In this document: positions 1 through 5,524 of the stretch, one piece after another
Layout of the letters: every line of letters begins with the position of its first letter
How positions within the stretch are numbered: the first letter of the stretch is position 1
Source of the DNA: Syntrophorhabdaceae bacterium
GTDB lineage: Bacteria > Desulfobacterota > Syntrophorhabdia > Syntrophorhabdales > Syntrophorhabdaceae
Assembly (NCBI GenBank): GCA_026416315.1
Contig: JAOAFK010000048.1
Span: 1-5,524 of the forward strand
Length of the DNA stretch: 5,524 nucleotides
Direction of reading: 5' to 3'
The notes under the pieces: generated by a model
The model's input: the letters and a program-made list of their open reading frames with translations, nothing else
Database searches by the model: none
What the model was told of the DNA's origin: nothing
Position numbers and translations under genes: made by a program

Positions 1-905
1 TGATTATGGGGGGTGGAACAGAACTTCTGCCGAGGATGAAATTGAGATTAATAAATCCTGAACATATCATCTCTGTCTTAAATATAAAAGAATTGGGAAA
101 GATAAAAATTAACAAAGAGAAAGAAATCGAAATAGGTGCAAGTGTAAAAATTGCAGACATATCAGGATTTTTTTTAAAAAACAAACAATTTCATAGCATT
201 TATCAGGCATCAGAGATGGTTGCCACCCAGCAGATAAGAAATATGGCTACTGTTGGTGGAAATATATTTCAGCATACACGATGTAAATTTTATAATCGCT
301 CATGGCAATGGCAGAAAACCGTGCCACCCTGCTATAAAAGGGGTGGAAATGTATGTCATGCTGTTAAAAACAGCAAAAAGTGTTTTGCCGTATACCAAGG
401 AGATTTAGCGCCTGCACTTATCTCATTGGATGCAAGGGCCGTATTTTTATCAGCCAATCACCAAAAAATTCTGCCAATAGAAAAGATATTTACAGGAAAT
501 GGTATAGAACCATTTAATATTAAAGACAGCGTATTGATTAAAATCATTTTGTCTGAAAACCAAGGCGATTATTTTTCCATTTATAAAAAATACAGGATAA
601 GGAATGGAATGGATTTTCCCCTTGCCGGTGTTGCAGCTGCAGTGAAATTTAAAAACAGAAAGGTCTGCGATATAAAATTGTGTTTGACAGGTATCTCACA
701 AGCACCGGTAGTTTTAAAATTTTCAGAAGATTTTATTTTTAAAAGAAAAATATACAAAGATTTAGCCTTTGAAATAGCAGATATGGCATACAAACATGCC
801 CATCCTGTTGATAACGTTGAAGGCAATCATGAAACAAGAAGATTGATGATTAAGCAGATGGTATTCGATGCATTAACAGAGATAATAATGAAATATGGGA
901 TATGA
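1..905 (+). CDS. hcrB: 4-hydroxybenzoyl-CoA reductase-like FAD/[4Fe-4S] subunit (beta), 5' partial
   Basis: This is the FAD-binding medium subunit of a xanthine oxidase-family enzyme; it would carry electrons between an external donor and the Fe-S/Mo subunits in the cytoplasm. Seen, numbering from the ATG at 6: the first flavin motif GGGTELL (2-8), the second flavin motif ATVGGN (81-86), and a C-terminal domain ending near NHETRR (274-279). Between them is an inserted loop with cysteines 93, 109, 117 and 126 (C-x15-C-x7-C-x8-C). As I recall it, this equals the [4Fe-4S] ligand spacing of Thauera HcrB; ordinary xanthine or CO dehydrogenase flavin subunits lack it. The reading frame is open to the left edge and the ATG at 6 falls inside the first flavin motif, so about 30 N-terminal residues lie outside the window. 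The stop overlaps the next gene's start (ATGA). The family call is strong; the exact aryl-CoA substrate is inferred. Confidence 0.87.
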   Translation, partial: IMGGGTELLPRMKLRLINPEHIISVLNIKELGKIKINKEKEIEIGASVKIADISGFFLKNKQFHSIYQASEMVATQQIRNMATVGGNIFQHTRCKFYNRSWQWQKTVPPCYKRGGNVCHAVKNSKKCFAVYQGDLAPALISLDARAVFLSANHQKILPIEKIFTGNGIEPFNIKDSVLIKIILSENQGDYFSIYKKYRIRNGMDFPLAGVAAAVKFKNRKVCDIKLCLTGISQAPVVLKFSEDFIFKRKIYKDLAFEIADMAYKHAHPVDNVEGNHETRRLMIKQMVFDALTEIIMKYGI

Positions 906-1402
906 AAAAAAAGCAGAAAGAAAGACTGATAAAATTAAATATAAACAATAAAGAATACAGTGTTCTTGTAGAGGATAGAGATACGCTCCTTGAAGTATTG
1001 AGAGATAAACTTATGTTAACAGGCACAAAGGATGCTTGTGGAATGGGAGAATGCGGGGCTTGCACTGTTTTGCTCAATGGAAAGCCTGTTCTTTCCTGTA
1101 TTATCCTTGCCTTAGAGGCCAGAGGAAAAAAGATTAATACCATTGAAGGCCTTACAGAAGAGGGAACCCTCACTGACTTACAGAAGGCATTTATAGAATA
1201 CGGTGCCATTCAATGTGGTTATTGTACACCTGGGATGCTTATGTCAGCAACTGCCCTTTTGAATACTAAAATAGAGCCTACAAGAGATGAGATAAAGAAG
1301 GCCATTGAGGGCAACATTTGCAGATGCACAGGCTACAATAAAATTATAGATGCCATTGAAGCTGTAAGAGACAGAAGGGTTAAAGATAAAAATGATAGGT
1401 AA
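902..1402 (+). CDS. hcrC: 4-hydroxybenzoyl-CoA reductase-like [2Fe-2S] subunit (gamma)
   Basis: This small iron-sulfur subunit (166 residues, usual length for the family) relays electrons between the flavin and molybdenum subunits through two [2Fe-2S] clusters. Seen: a plant-ferredoxin-type N-terminal domain with C46, C51, C54 and C66 (GECGACTVLLNG around 49-60), then an all-helical C-terminal domain with C105, C108, C140 and C142 (QCGYCTPG at 104-111 and CRCTGY at 140-145). The glutamine before C105 normally contacts the molybdopterin. All eight cluster ligands are present. The ATG at 902 overlaps the upstream stop by four bases and no good Shine-Dalgarno precedes it, so translational coupling to the FAD subunit is likely. 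The sequence alone does not separate a 4-hydroxybenzoyl-CoA reductase small subunit from other members such as CoxS; the assignment comes from the neighbours on either side. Confidence 0.88.
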   Translation: MKKKQKERLIKLNINNKEYSVLVEDRDTLLEVLRDKLMLTGTKDACGMGECGACTVLLNGKPVLSCIILALEARGKKINTIEGLTEEGTLTDLQKAFIEYGAIQCGYCTPGMLMSATALLNTKIEPTRDEIKKAIEGNICRCTGYNKIIDAIEAVRDRRVKDKNDR

Positions 1403-3713
1403 ACGCATTCCAAGAATAGATGGTCCTGCAAAGGCAACAGGTAGTGCCAAATATACAACGGATATTTATTTTCCAGACATGCTTGTGGCAAAGATGTTAA
1501 GAAGCCCCTTGCCCCATGCAAAGATTCTCAATATTGATATATCAAAGGCCAAAAGGGTTCCAGGTGTAAAGGCTATAATTACGGGAAAAGATGCCTGGGA
1601 TATAAAGCATGGTTTTGTGGAAACACCTCGTTACCCTGCAGATCAGTATTGTCTTGCTAATGACAGAGTTAGATATATAGGAGAAGAAGTTGCATGTGTT
1701 GCAGCAGTAGATGAAGATACAGCACTCGAGGCAATAGATGCAATCCATGTAGACTATGAAGAGCTTCCTGCAGTATTTGATATATTTGAGGCAATAAAAC
1801 CCGATGCACCTGATATACACGAATTTAGACTACCAGATTTAACTGAACCTTACAAAAATGTAGGTGGAAGATGTGCAAACTCTTATGGGGATGTAGAACA
1901 GGCATTTAAAGAGGCATATTTAATAAGAGAGGATAGATTTGAATCTCAACTGAGAACCCATTGCTATTTAGAGCCTCAAGCAACGGTGGCATATTACGAT
2001 ATAAACGGAAAATTAAATGTATGGACATCGAGCATGGGTGTTTTCAGAAAAAGGATGCACCTTTCAAAAACCCTCAGTTTACCTTCAAACAGGATACGTA
2101 TTCATAAGACATATGTGGGTGGGGCATTTGGTGGAAAGATAGACCTTTTTTCTCATGAGTTTTGTACATCCCTTATCTCTATAAAAACAGGAAAACCTGT
2201 GAAATATGTTGCAGAAAGGGATGAGATATTCTCCTATTTTAGGCATGGACAGCCCATGGTGATAGACCTTAAAACAGCCGTTGCAAAAGACGGTACAATA
2301 TTGGGTCAGAAGGTGAGATGTTATAATAGCTGCGGAGCCTATAGGGGTAGTGGCGTAGTATGTATATTTTTATGTTGGGGGTTTTTGATAATCCCATATA
2401 GAATACCGAATCTCGACTACATTGGTTATTCCATCTATACGAACAATCCTGTCAGGGCACCTCAGAGAGGCCACGGTGCACCACAGATGCGTTTTGCCGT
2501 GGAATCACAGATGGATATAATTGCTGAGGAATTAGGTATGGATCCCATTGAGATAAGGCTCAAAAATGCAAGAAGAAAGGGAGAAATACTGCCAAATGGA
2601 GATACAGTAAAAAATGCAGGGCTCATAGAGTGTATAGAAGAGGCGGTCAAAAAAATTGATTTTAAGAATAAATGGGCCAAAAACATAGAAGATAGAAAAA
2701 ATGACAATAAAAAAAGGATAAGAAGGGGTATAGGGCTCGGTATAAGTGGGTATTTCACAGGCACCCTTATATACCCCAATAACTCTGCGGCGATAATCAA
2801 ATTCAATGATGATGGCACTGTAAAATGCCATACTGGTGCCTTAGACATAGGTCAGGGCGCAGAGACGATCATAACGCAGATTATTGCAGAAGAGTTATCC
2901 CTTGATGTAGGTGATATTGAGCTTATATCTGGTGACACGGATACAACACCTGTTGATATAGGTTCATGGATCAGTGGACTCACATATGTAACAGGGAATG
3001 CTGTGAAGAAGGCGGCTATAGATGCAAAAAATCAACTTCTTACCTCAGCAGCAAAGATTTTAGATGTAGATAAATCCCATCTCGAGATAAAAGATAAAAA
3101 GATATTTATAAAAGAAAATCCTGATAAATCAGTGACCTTTGCACAGGCAATCGCAAGGCACATAAGGGATTATAAAGGTGATCCTATTATAGGTAAAGGT
3201 TTTTTTAGAGGACTTAAGGATGCGGAGCATGGTCCGAGCCTGAAAAATGCAAAGGGTGCATGGAGTGATAGCTATGCCTTTGATGCCCAGATTGCCGAGG
3301 TGGAAGTAGATATGCTTACAGGAAAGATAAGGGTTATAAAAGCATTAACCGCTCATGATTGTGGTTTTCCCATAAACCCGTTGCTTGTAGAATGTCAGAT
3401 AGATGGCCAGGTCTCCATGGCAGCGGGTCAGGCATTATCAGAAGAGGTTATCATGAAAAATGGGATTACCCTGAATCCATCTTTTCTTGAATACAAATTA
3501 CCCCTTGCAGTTGAAATGATAGAAAACGATTATATTGACATTATCACAGAAGAATATAAAAAAGACCATCATTTTATTACAAAAGAGGTGGGAGAAGGAT
3601 ATGTATCTGCAATTCTTGCGGCTATTGCCAATGCGGTATATAACGCATCTGGATTCAGGGCAAAAAAATTGCCCATCACATTAAAACCTGACCTTAAATT
3701 TCTTACCACTTAG
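1392..3713 (+). CDS. hcrA: 4-hydroxybenzoyl-CoA reductase-like molybdopterin-binding catalytic subunit (alpha)
   Basis: This is the large catalytic subunit (773 residues, full length), expected to bind the Mo-pterin cofactor (cytosine dinucleotide form in bacteria) and to remove the ring hydroxyl of 4-hydroxybenzoyl-CoA. Seen: the N-terminal a/b hammerhead domain starting at IGKRIPRIDG (2-11); the Mo-cofactor motif GGAFGGK (243-249); an RGHGAPQ stretch (359-365) where the family has RGxGxPQ; the pterin-contact segment DIGQGAET (485-492); GSWISG (524-529); and the C-terminal EVGEG (732-736), whose E735 matches the conserved active-site glutamate. The CoxL signature AYxCSFR is absent, so this is not a form I CO dehydrogenase. 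The ATG at 1392 is the first start after an in-frame stop at 1365 and sits just before the conserved N-terminus. It overlaps the upstream gene by 11 bases, with AGAAGGG at 1373-1379 as a loosely spaced ribosome site. Substrate is inferred mainly from the flavin subunit. Confidence 0.87.
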   Translation: MIGKRIPRIDGPAKATGSAKYTTDIYFPDMLVAKMLRSPLPHAKILNIDISKAKRVPGVKAIITGKDAWDIKHGFVETPRYPADQYCLANDRVRYIGEEVACVAAVDEDTALEAIDAIHVDYEELPAVFDIFEAIKPDAPDIHEFRLPDLTEPYKNVGGRCANSYGDVEQAFKEAYLIREDRFESQLRTHCYLEPQATVAYYDINGKLNVWTSSMGVFRKRMHLSKTLSLPSNRIRIHKTYVGGAFGGKIDLFSHEFCTSLISIKTGKPVKYVAERDEIFSYFRHGQPMVIDLKTAVAKDGTILGQKVRCYNSCGAYRGSGVVCIFLCWGFLIIPYRIPNLDYIGYSIYTNNPVRAPQRGHGAPQMRFAVESQMDIIAEELGMDPIEIRLKNARRKGEILPNGDTVKNAGLIECIEEAVKKIDFKNKWAKNIEDRKNDNKKRIRRGIGLGISGYFTGTLIYPNNSAAIIKFNDDGTVKCHTGALDIGQGAETIITQIIAEELSLDVGDIELISGDTDTTPVDIGSWISGLTYVTGNAVKKAAIDAKNQLLTSAAKILDVDKSHLEIKDKKIFIKENPDKSVTFAQAIARHIRDYKGDPIIGKGFFRGLKDAEHGPSLKNAKGAWSDSYAFDAQIAEVEVDMLTGKIRVIKALTAHDCGFPINPLLVECQIDGQVSMAAGQALSEEVIMKNGITLNPSFLEYKLPLAVEMIENDYIDIITEEYKKDHHFITKEVGEGYVSAILAAIANAVYNASGFRAKKLPITLKPDLKFLTT

Positions 3714-3750
3714 TCGATAATTTCCCCTGACCTTACGCACTACTTCTAAT

Positions 3751-3792
3751 CCGAGGACCTCAATGCCCTATCAATATTGTCTCGGCCTTTTT
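3751..3792 (+). terminator. weak candidate terminator after the hcr-like operon
   Basis: In the 88-base convergent gap, CCGAG (3751-3755) pairs with CTCGG (3781-3785), with a possible inner CAAT/ATTG pairing (3761-3764 with 3776-3779). CC and five T (3788-3792) follow. The loop is long and the inner stem is offset, so this is a poor hairpin by sequence alone. Its place just after the operon stop (3713) is the main argument. No matching T-run serves the opposite strand. Confidence 0.3.
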
Positions 3793-3801
3793 CTAATCTC
3801 T

Positions 3802-4293
3802 TCAGTCTTTACATTTCCACACTGTAACTGTCTGGAACCTGGCCACATGAACACAGTAAGAGATATCAACAGCAATCAGTGCAGTTGTTTCTGCATTAAC
3901 AAAATCCTTTAGGTCATTGTGTTTTGCCTCATAGATCCTTTTCATTTCCTCCATTATTTTACCTTTTTTGAGAATCTTTGCCTTACCTACTATGGTTACA
4001 GCCTCAGTATCCATGAAGTTCCCTGTAGTTGTAGCCCTGTTATCTATAAGGAGGGCTACATATCTTGACCCCTGGATATTTTTATATTTTTTTGTGTTCC
4101 TCGGGGTGGCAAAGATAATGGTCTTTAGATCATCGGTGAGGACAAAGTTTACAAGGGAGGTATAGGGCATATCATCTCCCCAAGTAGCAAGGACAGCAAT
4201 ATTTTCAGTGCTGTTTAAATATCTTAATCTATCTGGGACCGAGACAAAACCCTTGATAGTATTCAGGGGGAGGTCGTGTTTGTCTTTCATCAT
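3802..4293 (-). CDS. pyridoxamine 5'-phosphate oxidase-like FMN-binding split-barrel protein
   Basis: A 163-residue protein that looks like the short PNPOx-like split-barrel family, soluble proteins that usually bind FMN (some bind F420 or heme). Seen: the first barrel strands around NIAVLATWGDDMPYTSLVNF (31-50); a basic stretch FATPRNTKKYKNI (61-73), where these proteins usually contact the flavin phosphate; a strand near YVALLID (78-84); TEAVTIVGKAKIL (96-108); and a closing strand ALIAVDISYCVHVARF (138-153). There is no signal peptide or membrane segment. Two consecutive ATGs (4293 and 4290) are possible starts and neither has a clear Shine-Dalgarno site. It converges on the hcr-like operon and lies just downstream of the flavoprotein remnant. 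Its substrate is unknown, and a role in aromatic metabolism would be a guess. It could act as a small flavin reductase or be an uncharacterised FMN protein. Confidence 0.75.
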   Translation of the reverse strand: MMKDKHDLPLNTIKGFVSVPDRLRYLNSTENIAVLATWGDDMPYTSLVNFVLTDDLKTIIFATPRNTKKYKNIQGSRYVALLIDNRATTTGNFMDTEAVTIVGKAKILKKGKIMEEMKRIYEAKHNDLKDFVNAETTALIAVDISYCVHVARFQTVTVWKCKD

Positions 4294-4309
4294 ATTCTAT
4301 GATTACTAT

Positions 4310-4337
4310 ATTATCAATAAATAATTCAAGATTTTAA
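4310..4337 (-). promoter_or_regulatory. possible sigma70-type promoter for the PNPOx-like gene
   Basis: On the minus strand TTAAAA (4332-4337) and GATAAT (4310-4315) are 16 bases apart, matching the -35 and -10 consensus at 4 and 5 of 6 positions. The start point would fall about 10 bases before the ATG at 4293, leaving a very short leader and agreeing with the missing ribosome site. The stretch is AT-rich, so chance matches are likely. Confidence 0.22.
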
Positions 4338-4753
4338 TTTTGGCCTGCTCTTTTAGATGATATCTTAAGTCCTCGCCTTGAGCATATCCTTAAGCATAAG
4401 TTCAGGCGAATCCTGTATGCCTGCCTCTTTCTGCATCTTTGTCCTGGCTGCACAGAAATCACCACCATTTATAATAGAATTGCCTCCATGGGTCGGCATC
4501 TTTTCTATAACAACTACGCTTGATCCTGCATTTCTTGCTTATATGGCAGCTGCAAGACCTGCAAAACCACTTCCAATTATTACAACATCATAGGCCTCAT
4601 CCCGTTTTTTAGGTATTTCTTCCTTTGCCTCTGCATTCTTTGATGTAAGGCCAAGCCCACTTAGATTGCACCTGTTGCTGCTGCAATCCCTGTTGTAGAT
4701 TTAAGAAAATCACGTCTTGACACATCTTTTTGCCCCTTGAAATGATTACTCAT
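4336..4753 (-). pseudogene. remnant of a Tat-exported FAD flavoprotein (fumarate reductase/flavocytochrome c family)
   Basis: This is the broken 5' end of a gene for a periplasmic FAD-dependent reductase of the fumarate/urocanate reductase type. The ATG at 4753 starts a Tat signal: SRRDFLK at residues 12-18, then an Ala/Gly/Thr-rich stretch. That frame ends at TAA 4661-4663. Homology resumes in another frame with SGLGLTSKN, then DVVIIGSGFAGLAAAI (dinucleotide-binding GSGFAG at 4557-4574). It is cut by TAA 4539-4541, where the family has a Glu or Gln codon, and continues as ARNAG, EKMP and GGNSIINGGDF (4455-4487) down to KDMLKA. A second shift near 4371-4379 leads to GEDLRYH-like residues until about 4336. 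Only about 140 codons of a protein usually near 500 residues remain; most of the FAD domain and the whole substrate domain are missing. Two frameshifts, one nonsense codon and a 3' deletion make this a pseudogene, not a short gene. The exact substrate class cannot be told. Confidence 0.83.
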
Positions 4754-4757
4754 CTTT

Positions 4758-4764
4758 ACCTCCC
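4758..4764 (-). promoter_or_regulatory. strong ribosome-binding site of the flavoprotein pseudogene
   Basis: The minus strand reads GGGAGGT, a near-perfect Shine-Dalgarno, four bases before the ATG at 4753. It fixes the original start of the decayed flavoprotein gene, directly ahead of the Tat signal. It is the best ribosome site in the window, although the gene it serves is broken. Confidence 0.7.
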
Positions 4765-4799
4765 TGTCTGATTGAGCTTGTAAAGTATAATCCCGATAG

Positions 4800-4828
4800 A
4801 TTACAATTATTTTCATCTTTGATGATAA
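4800..4828 (-). promoter_or_regulatory. possible sigma70-type promoter for the flavoprotein pseudogene
   Basis: On the minus strand TTATCA (4823-4828) and TGTAAT (4800-4805) are exactly 17 bases apart, matching consensus at 4 and 5 of 6 positions. The implied start near 4793 gives a leader of about 40 bases carrying the GGGAGGT ribosome site. It begins right after the activase stop, so the flavoprotein gene may instead have been transcribed by readthrough. The AT-rich context lowers confidence. Confidence 0.27.
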
Positions 4829-4829
4829 A

Positions 4830-5524
4830 TTATCTCGAACTGCCAAAGACCGCTGCACCAAATGCAGCGGTTATCTGAGGTTCTTCAGCAACAAAACAAC
4901 TGGCTCCAAGTTCCTTCTCTATAGCCCTTACAAGACCTATGTCTTTTGCCCCTCCTCCTGTTATGGCATATTCTGGTATAAGGCCTACCCTATATGCAAG
5001 ATTTATTATCTTTGAGGCCATTGCCTTATGGATCCCTGCAATAATATCTGCTGGTAGAGCACCTTCTGATATCCTTGATACTGCCTCTGATTCGGCAAAG
5101 ACTGCACATGCTGTAGTAAATTCAACTGGTTTTGTAGAGGAAAGGGAGAGCCTTCCCAGTTCTTCTATGGGGATATGCAAGATTTTGGCAGAAATCTGTA
5201 GGAATTTTCCGCTACCCCCTGCACATTTCTCATTCATTATGAAGTTTACTATCCTGCCATCATCATGTACCCTGATTACCCTTGTAAACTGTGCCCCCAC
5301 ATCAATAATAGTTCTTACAGATGGGAAGAGGATATTTATACCTTTTGCATGGCAGGACATATCAGATGGTCTATCAGAGGCCATATCTACCATAGAGGCA
5401 CCATAGCCTGTTGCTACAGTTGATGTTATATCATTTTTAGAAATACCATACTTTTTCAGCGCTATATCCACTGCATCCTGGTAAGCCCTTCTGTAATCGC
5501 CACCAGATGGGACTATGGCGTAAG
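4830..5524 (-). CDS. BcrA/BadF/HgdC-type ATPase: benzoyl-CoA reductase subunit or 2-hydroxyacyl-CoA dehydratase activase, 5' partial
   Basis: This ASKHA-fold ATPase family couples ATP hydrolysis to low-potential electron transfer from a [4Fe-4S] cluster held between two subunits, feeding class I benzoyl-CoA reductase or a 2-hydroxyacyl-CoA dehydratase. The frame is open to the right edge, giving 230 visible residues; numbered from the edge: ATGYG (37-41), SCHAKG (56-61), a DVGAQF loop (74-79), NEKCAGGSGK (97-106), TTACAVFAESE (136-146) and TGGGAKD (188-194). The cluster cysteines C100 and C139 are 39 apart, as I recall for HgdC (127 and 166), so about 27 residues including the first phosphate loop lie outside. 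A GTG at 5471 is inside the domain and is not the start. The AQF loop in place of GGQD, and CAGGSGKF, look more like the BcrD/BadG/BzdQ branch than HgdC; this is a recalled impression. Proximity to the hcr-like genes supports a benzoyl-CoA reductase role. Confidence 0.82.
   Translation of the reverse strand, partial: YAIVPSGGDYRRAYQDAVDIALKKYGISKNDITSTVATGYGASMVDMASDRPSDMSCHAKGINILFPSVRTIIDVGAQFTRVIRVHDDGRIVNFIMNEKCAGGSGKFLQISAKILHIPIEELGRLSLSSTKPVEFTTACAVFAESEAVSRISEGALPADIIAGIHKAMASKIINLAYRVGLIPEYAITGGGAKDIGLVRAIEKELGASCFVAEEPQITAAFGAAVFGSSR

Noticed and set aside
6..8. ATG at 6 as the true start of the FAD subunit
   Set aside because: It lies inside the first flavin-binding motif, which normally comes about 30 residues into the protein, and the frame is open to the window edge.
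168..181. T8A6 tract in the FAD subunit as a programmed slippage or phase-variation site
   Set aside because: The frame is intact on both sides and encodes an ordinary Phe-Phe-Leu-Lys-Asn stretch; such tracts are expected in AT-rich coding DNA.
2462..2848. 128-codon minus-strand frame inside the Mo subunit gene
   Set aside because: It is a shadow of a full-length conserved gene, low in complexity and with no recognisable motif.
902..3713. Aerobic-type CO dehydrogenase (coxMSL), because the medium-small-large order matches
   Set aside because: The large subunit lacks the AYxCSFR active-site motif, having RGHGAPQ there, and the medium subunit has the extra four-cysteine loop not found in CoxM.
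4336..4753. Flavoprotein breaks as sequencing error
   Set aside because: Two shifts, one nonsense codon and the absence of the remaining coding sequence within 420 bases, next to clean genes on both sides, fit real decay better, though reads were not available.
4661..4861. 66-residue minus-strand protein read as a complete small exported protein
   Set aside because: The ribosome site fixes the start at 4753, and the flavoprotein sequence continues in another frame just after the stop, so this is the front of a pseudogene.
4939..5406. 155-codon open frame on the plus strand opposite the activase
   Set aside because: It is antisense to a well-conserved gene with both cluster cysteines, and its translation shows no family-like pattern.
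5469..5471. GTG at 5471 as the start of the activase
   Set aside because: The frame stays open for 17 more codons to the right edge and the first phosphate-loop region would be missing, so the gene is cut by the window.

Overview
The window is AT-rich bacterial DNA and reads as part of an anaerobic aromatic-degradation locus. The evidence is a three-subunit molybdenum hydroxylase-family enzyme whose flavin subunit has the extra four-cysteine loop of 4-hydroxybenzoyl-CoA reductase, plus a BcrA/BadF/HgdC-type ATPase fragment with its [4Fe-4S] cysteines. Both families occur in strict or facultative anaerobes such as denitrifiers, sulfate reducers, iron reducers and syntrophs. The taxon cannot be fixed from the sequence. 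A low-GC anaerobe, perhaps of the Desulfobacterota type, is a guess.

Layout. Positions 1-3713 (+) hold a tight operon in the order FAD subunit (5'-truncated by the window edge), [2Fe-2S] subunit, molybdopterin subunit. The genes overlap by 4 and 11 bases. A short convergent gap (3714-3801) carries a weak candidate terminator. Everything after that is on the minus strand: a small FMN-binding split-barrel (PNPOx-like) protein at 3802-4293; the decayed 5' remnant of a Tat-exported flavoprotein of the fumarate reductase/flavocytochrome c family at about 4336-4753; and at 4830-5524 an acyl-CoA dehydratase/benzoyl-CoA reductase-type activase whose N-terminus lies beyond the right edge.

How the genes may work together (inference). 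The Mo enzyme would remove the para-hydroxyl of 4-hydroxybenzoyl-CoA to give benzoyl-CoA. An ATP-driven class I benzoyl-CoA reductase, of which the right-hand ATPase could be a subunit, would then dearomatise the ring. Only one ATPase fragment is visible and no reductase core subunit is in view, so the second step rests on family resemblance and proximity. The two units are transcribed in opposite directions, separated by the PNPOx-like gene and the pseudogene.

I see no wholly new system here. The points most worth checking are the reductase-type [4Fe-4S] loop, the variant nucleotide-binding loop of the activase, and the flavoprotein pseudogene that keeps an intact ribosome-binding site and Tat signal. 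No tRNA, rRNA, CRISPR array, insertion sequence or long repeat was seen.
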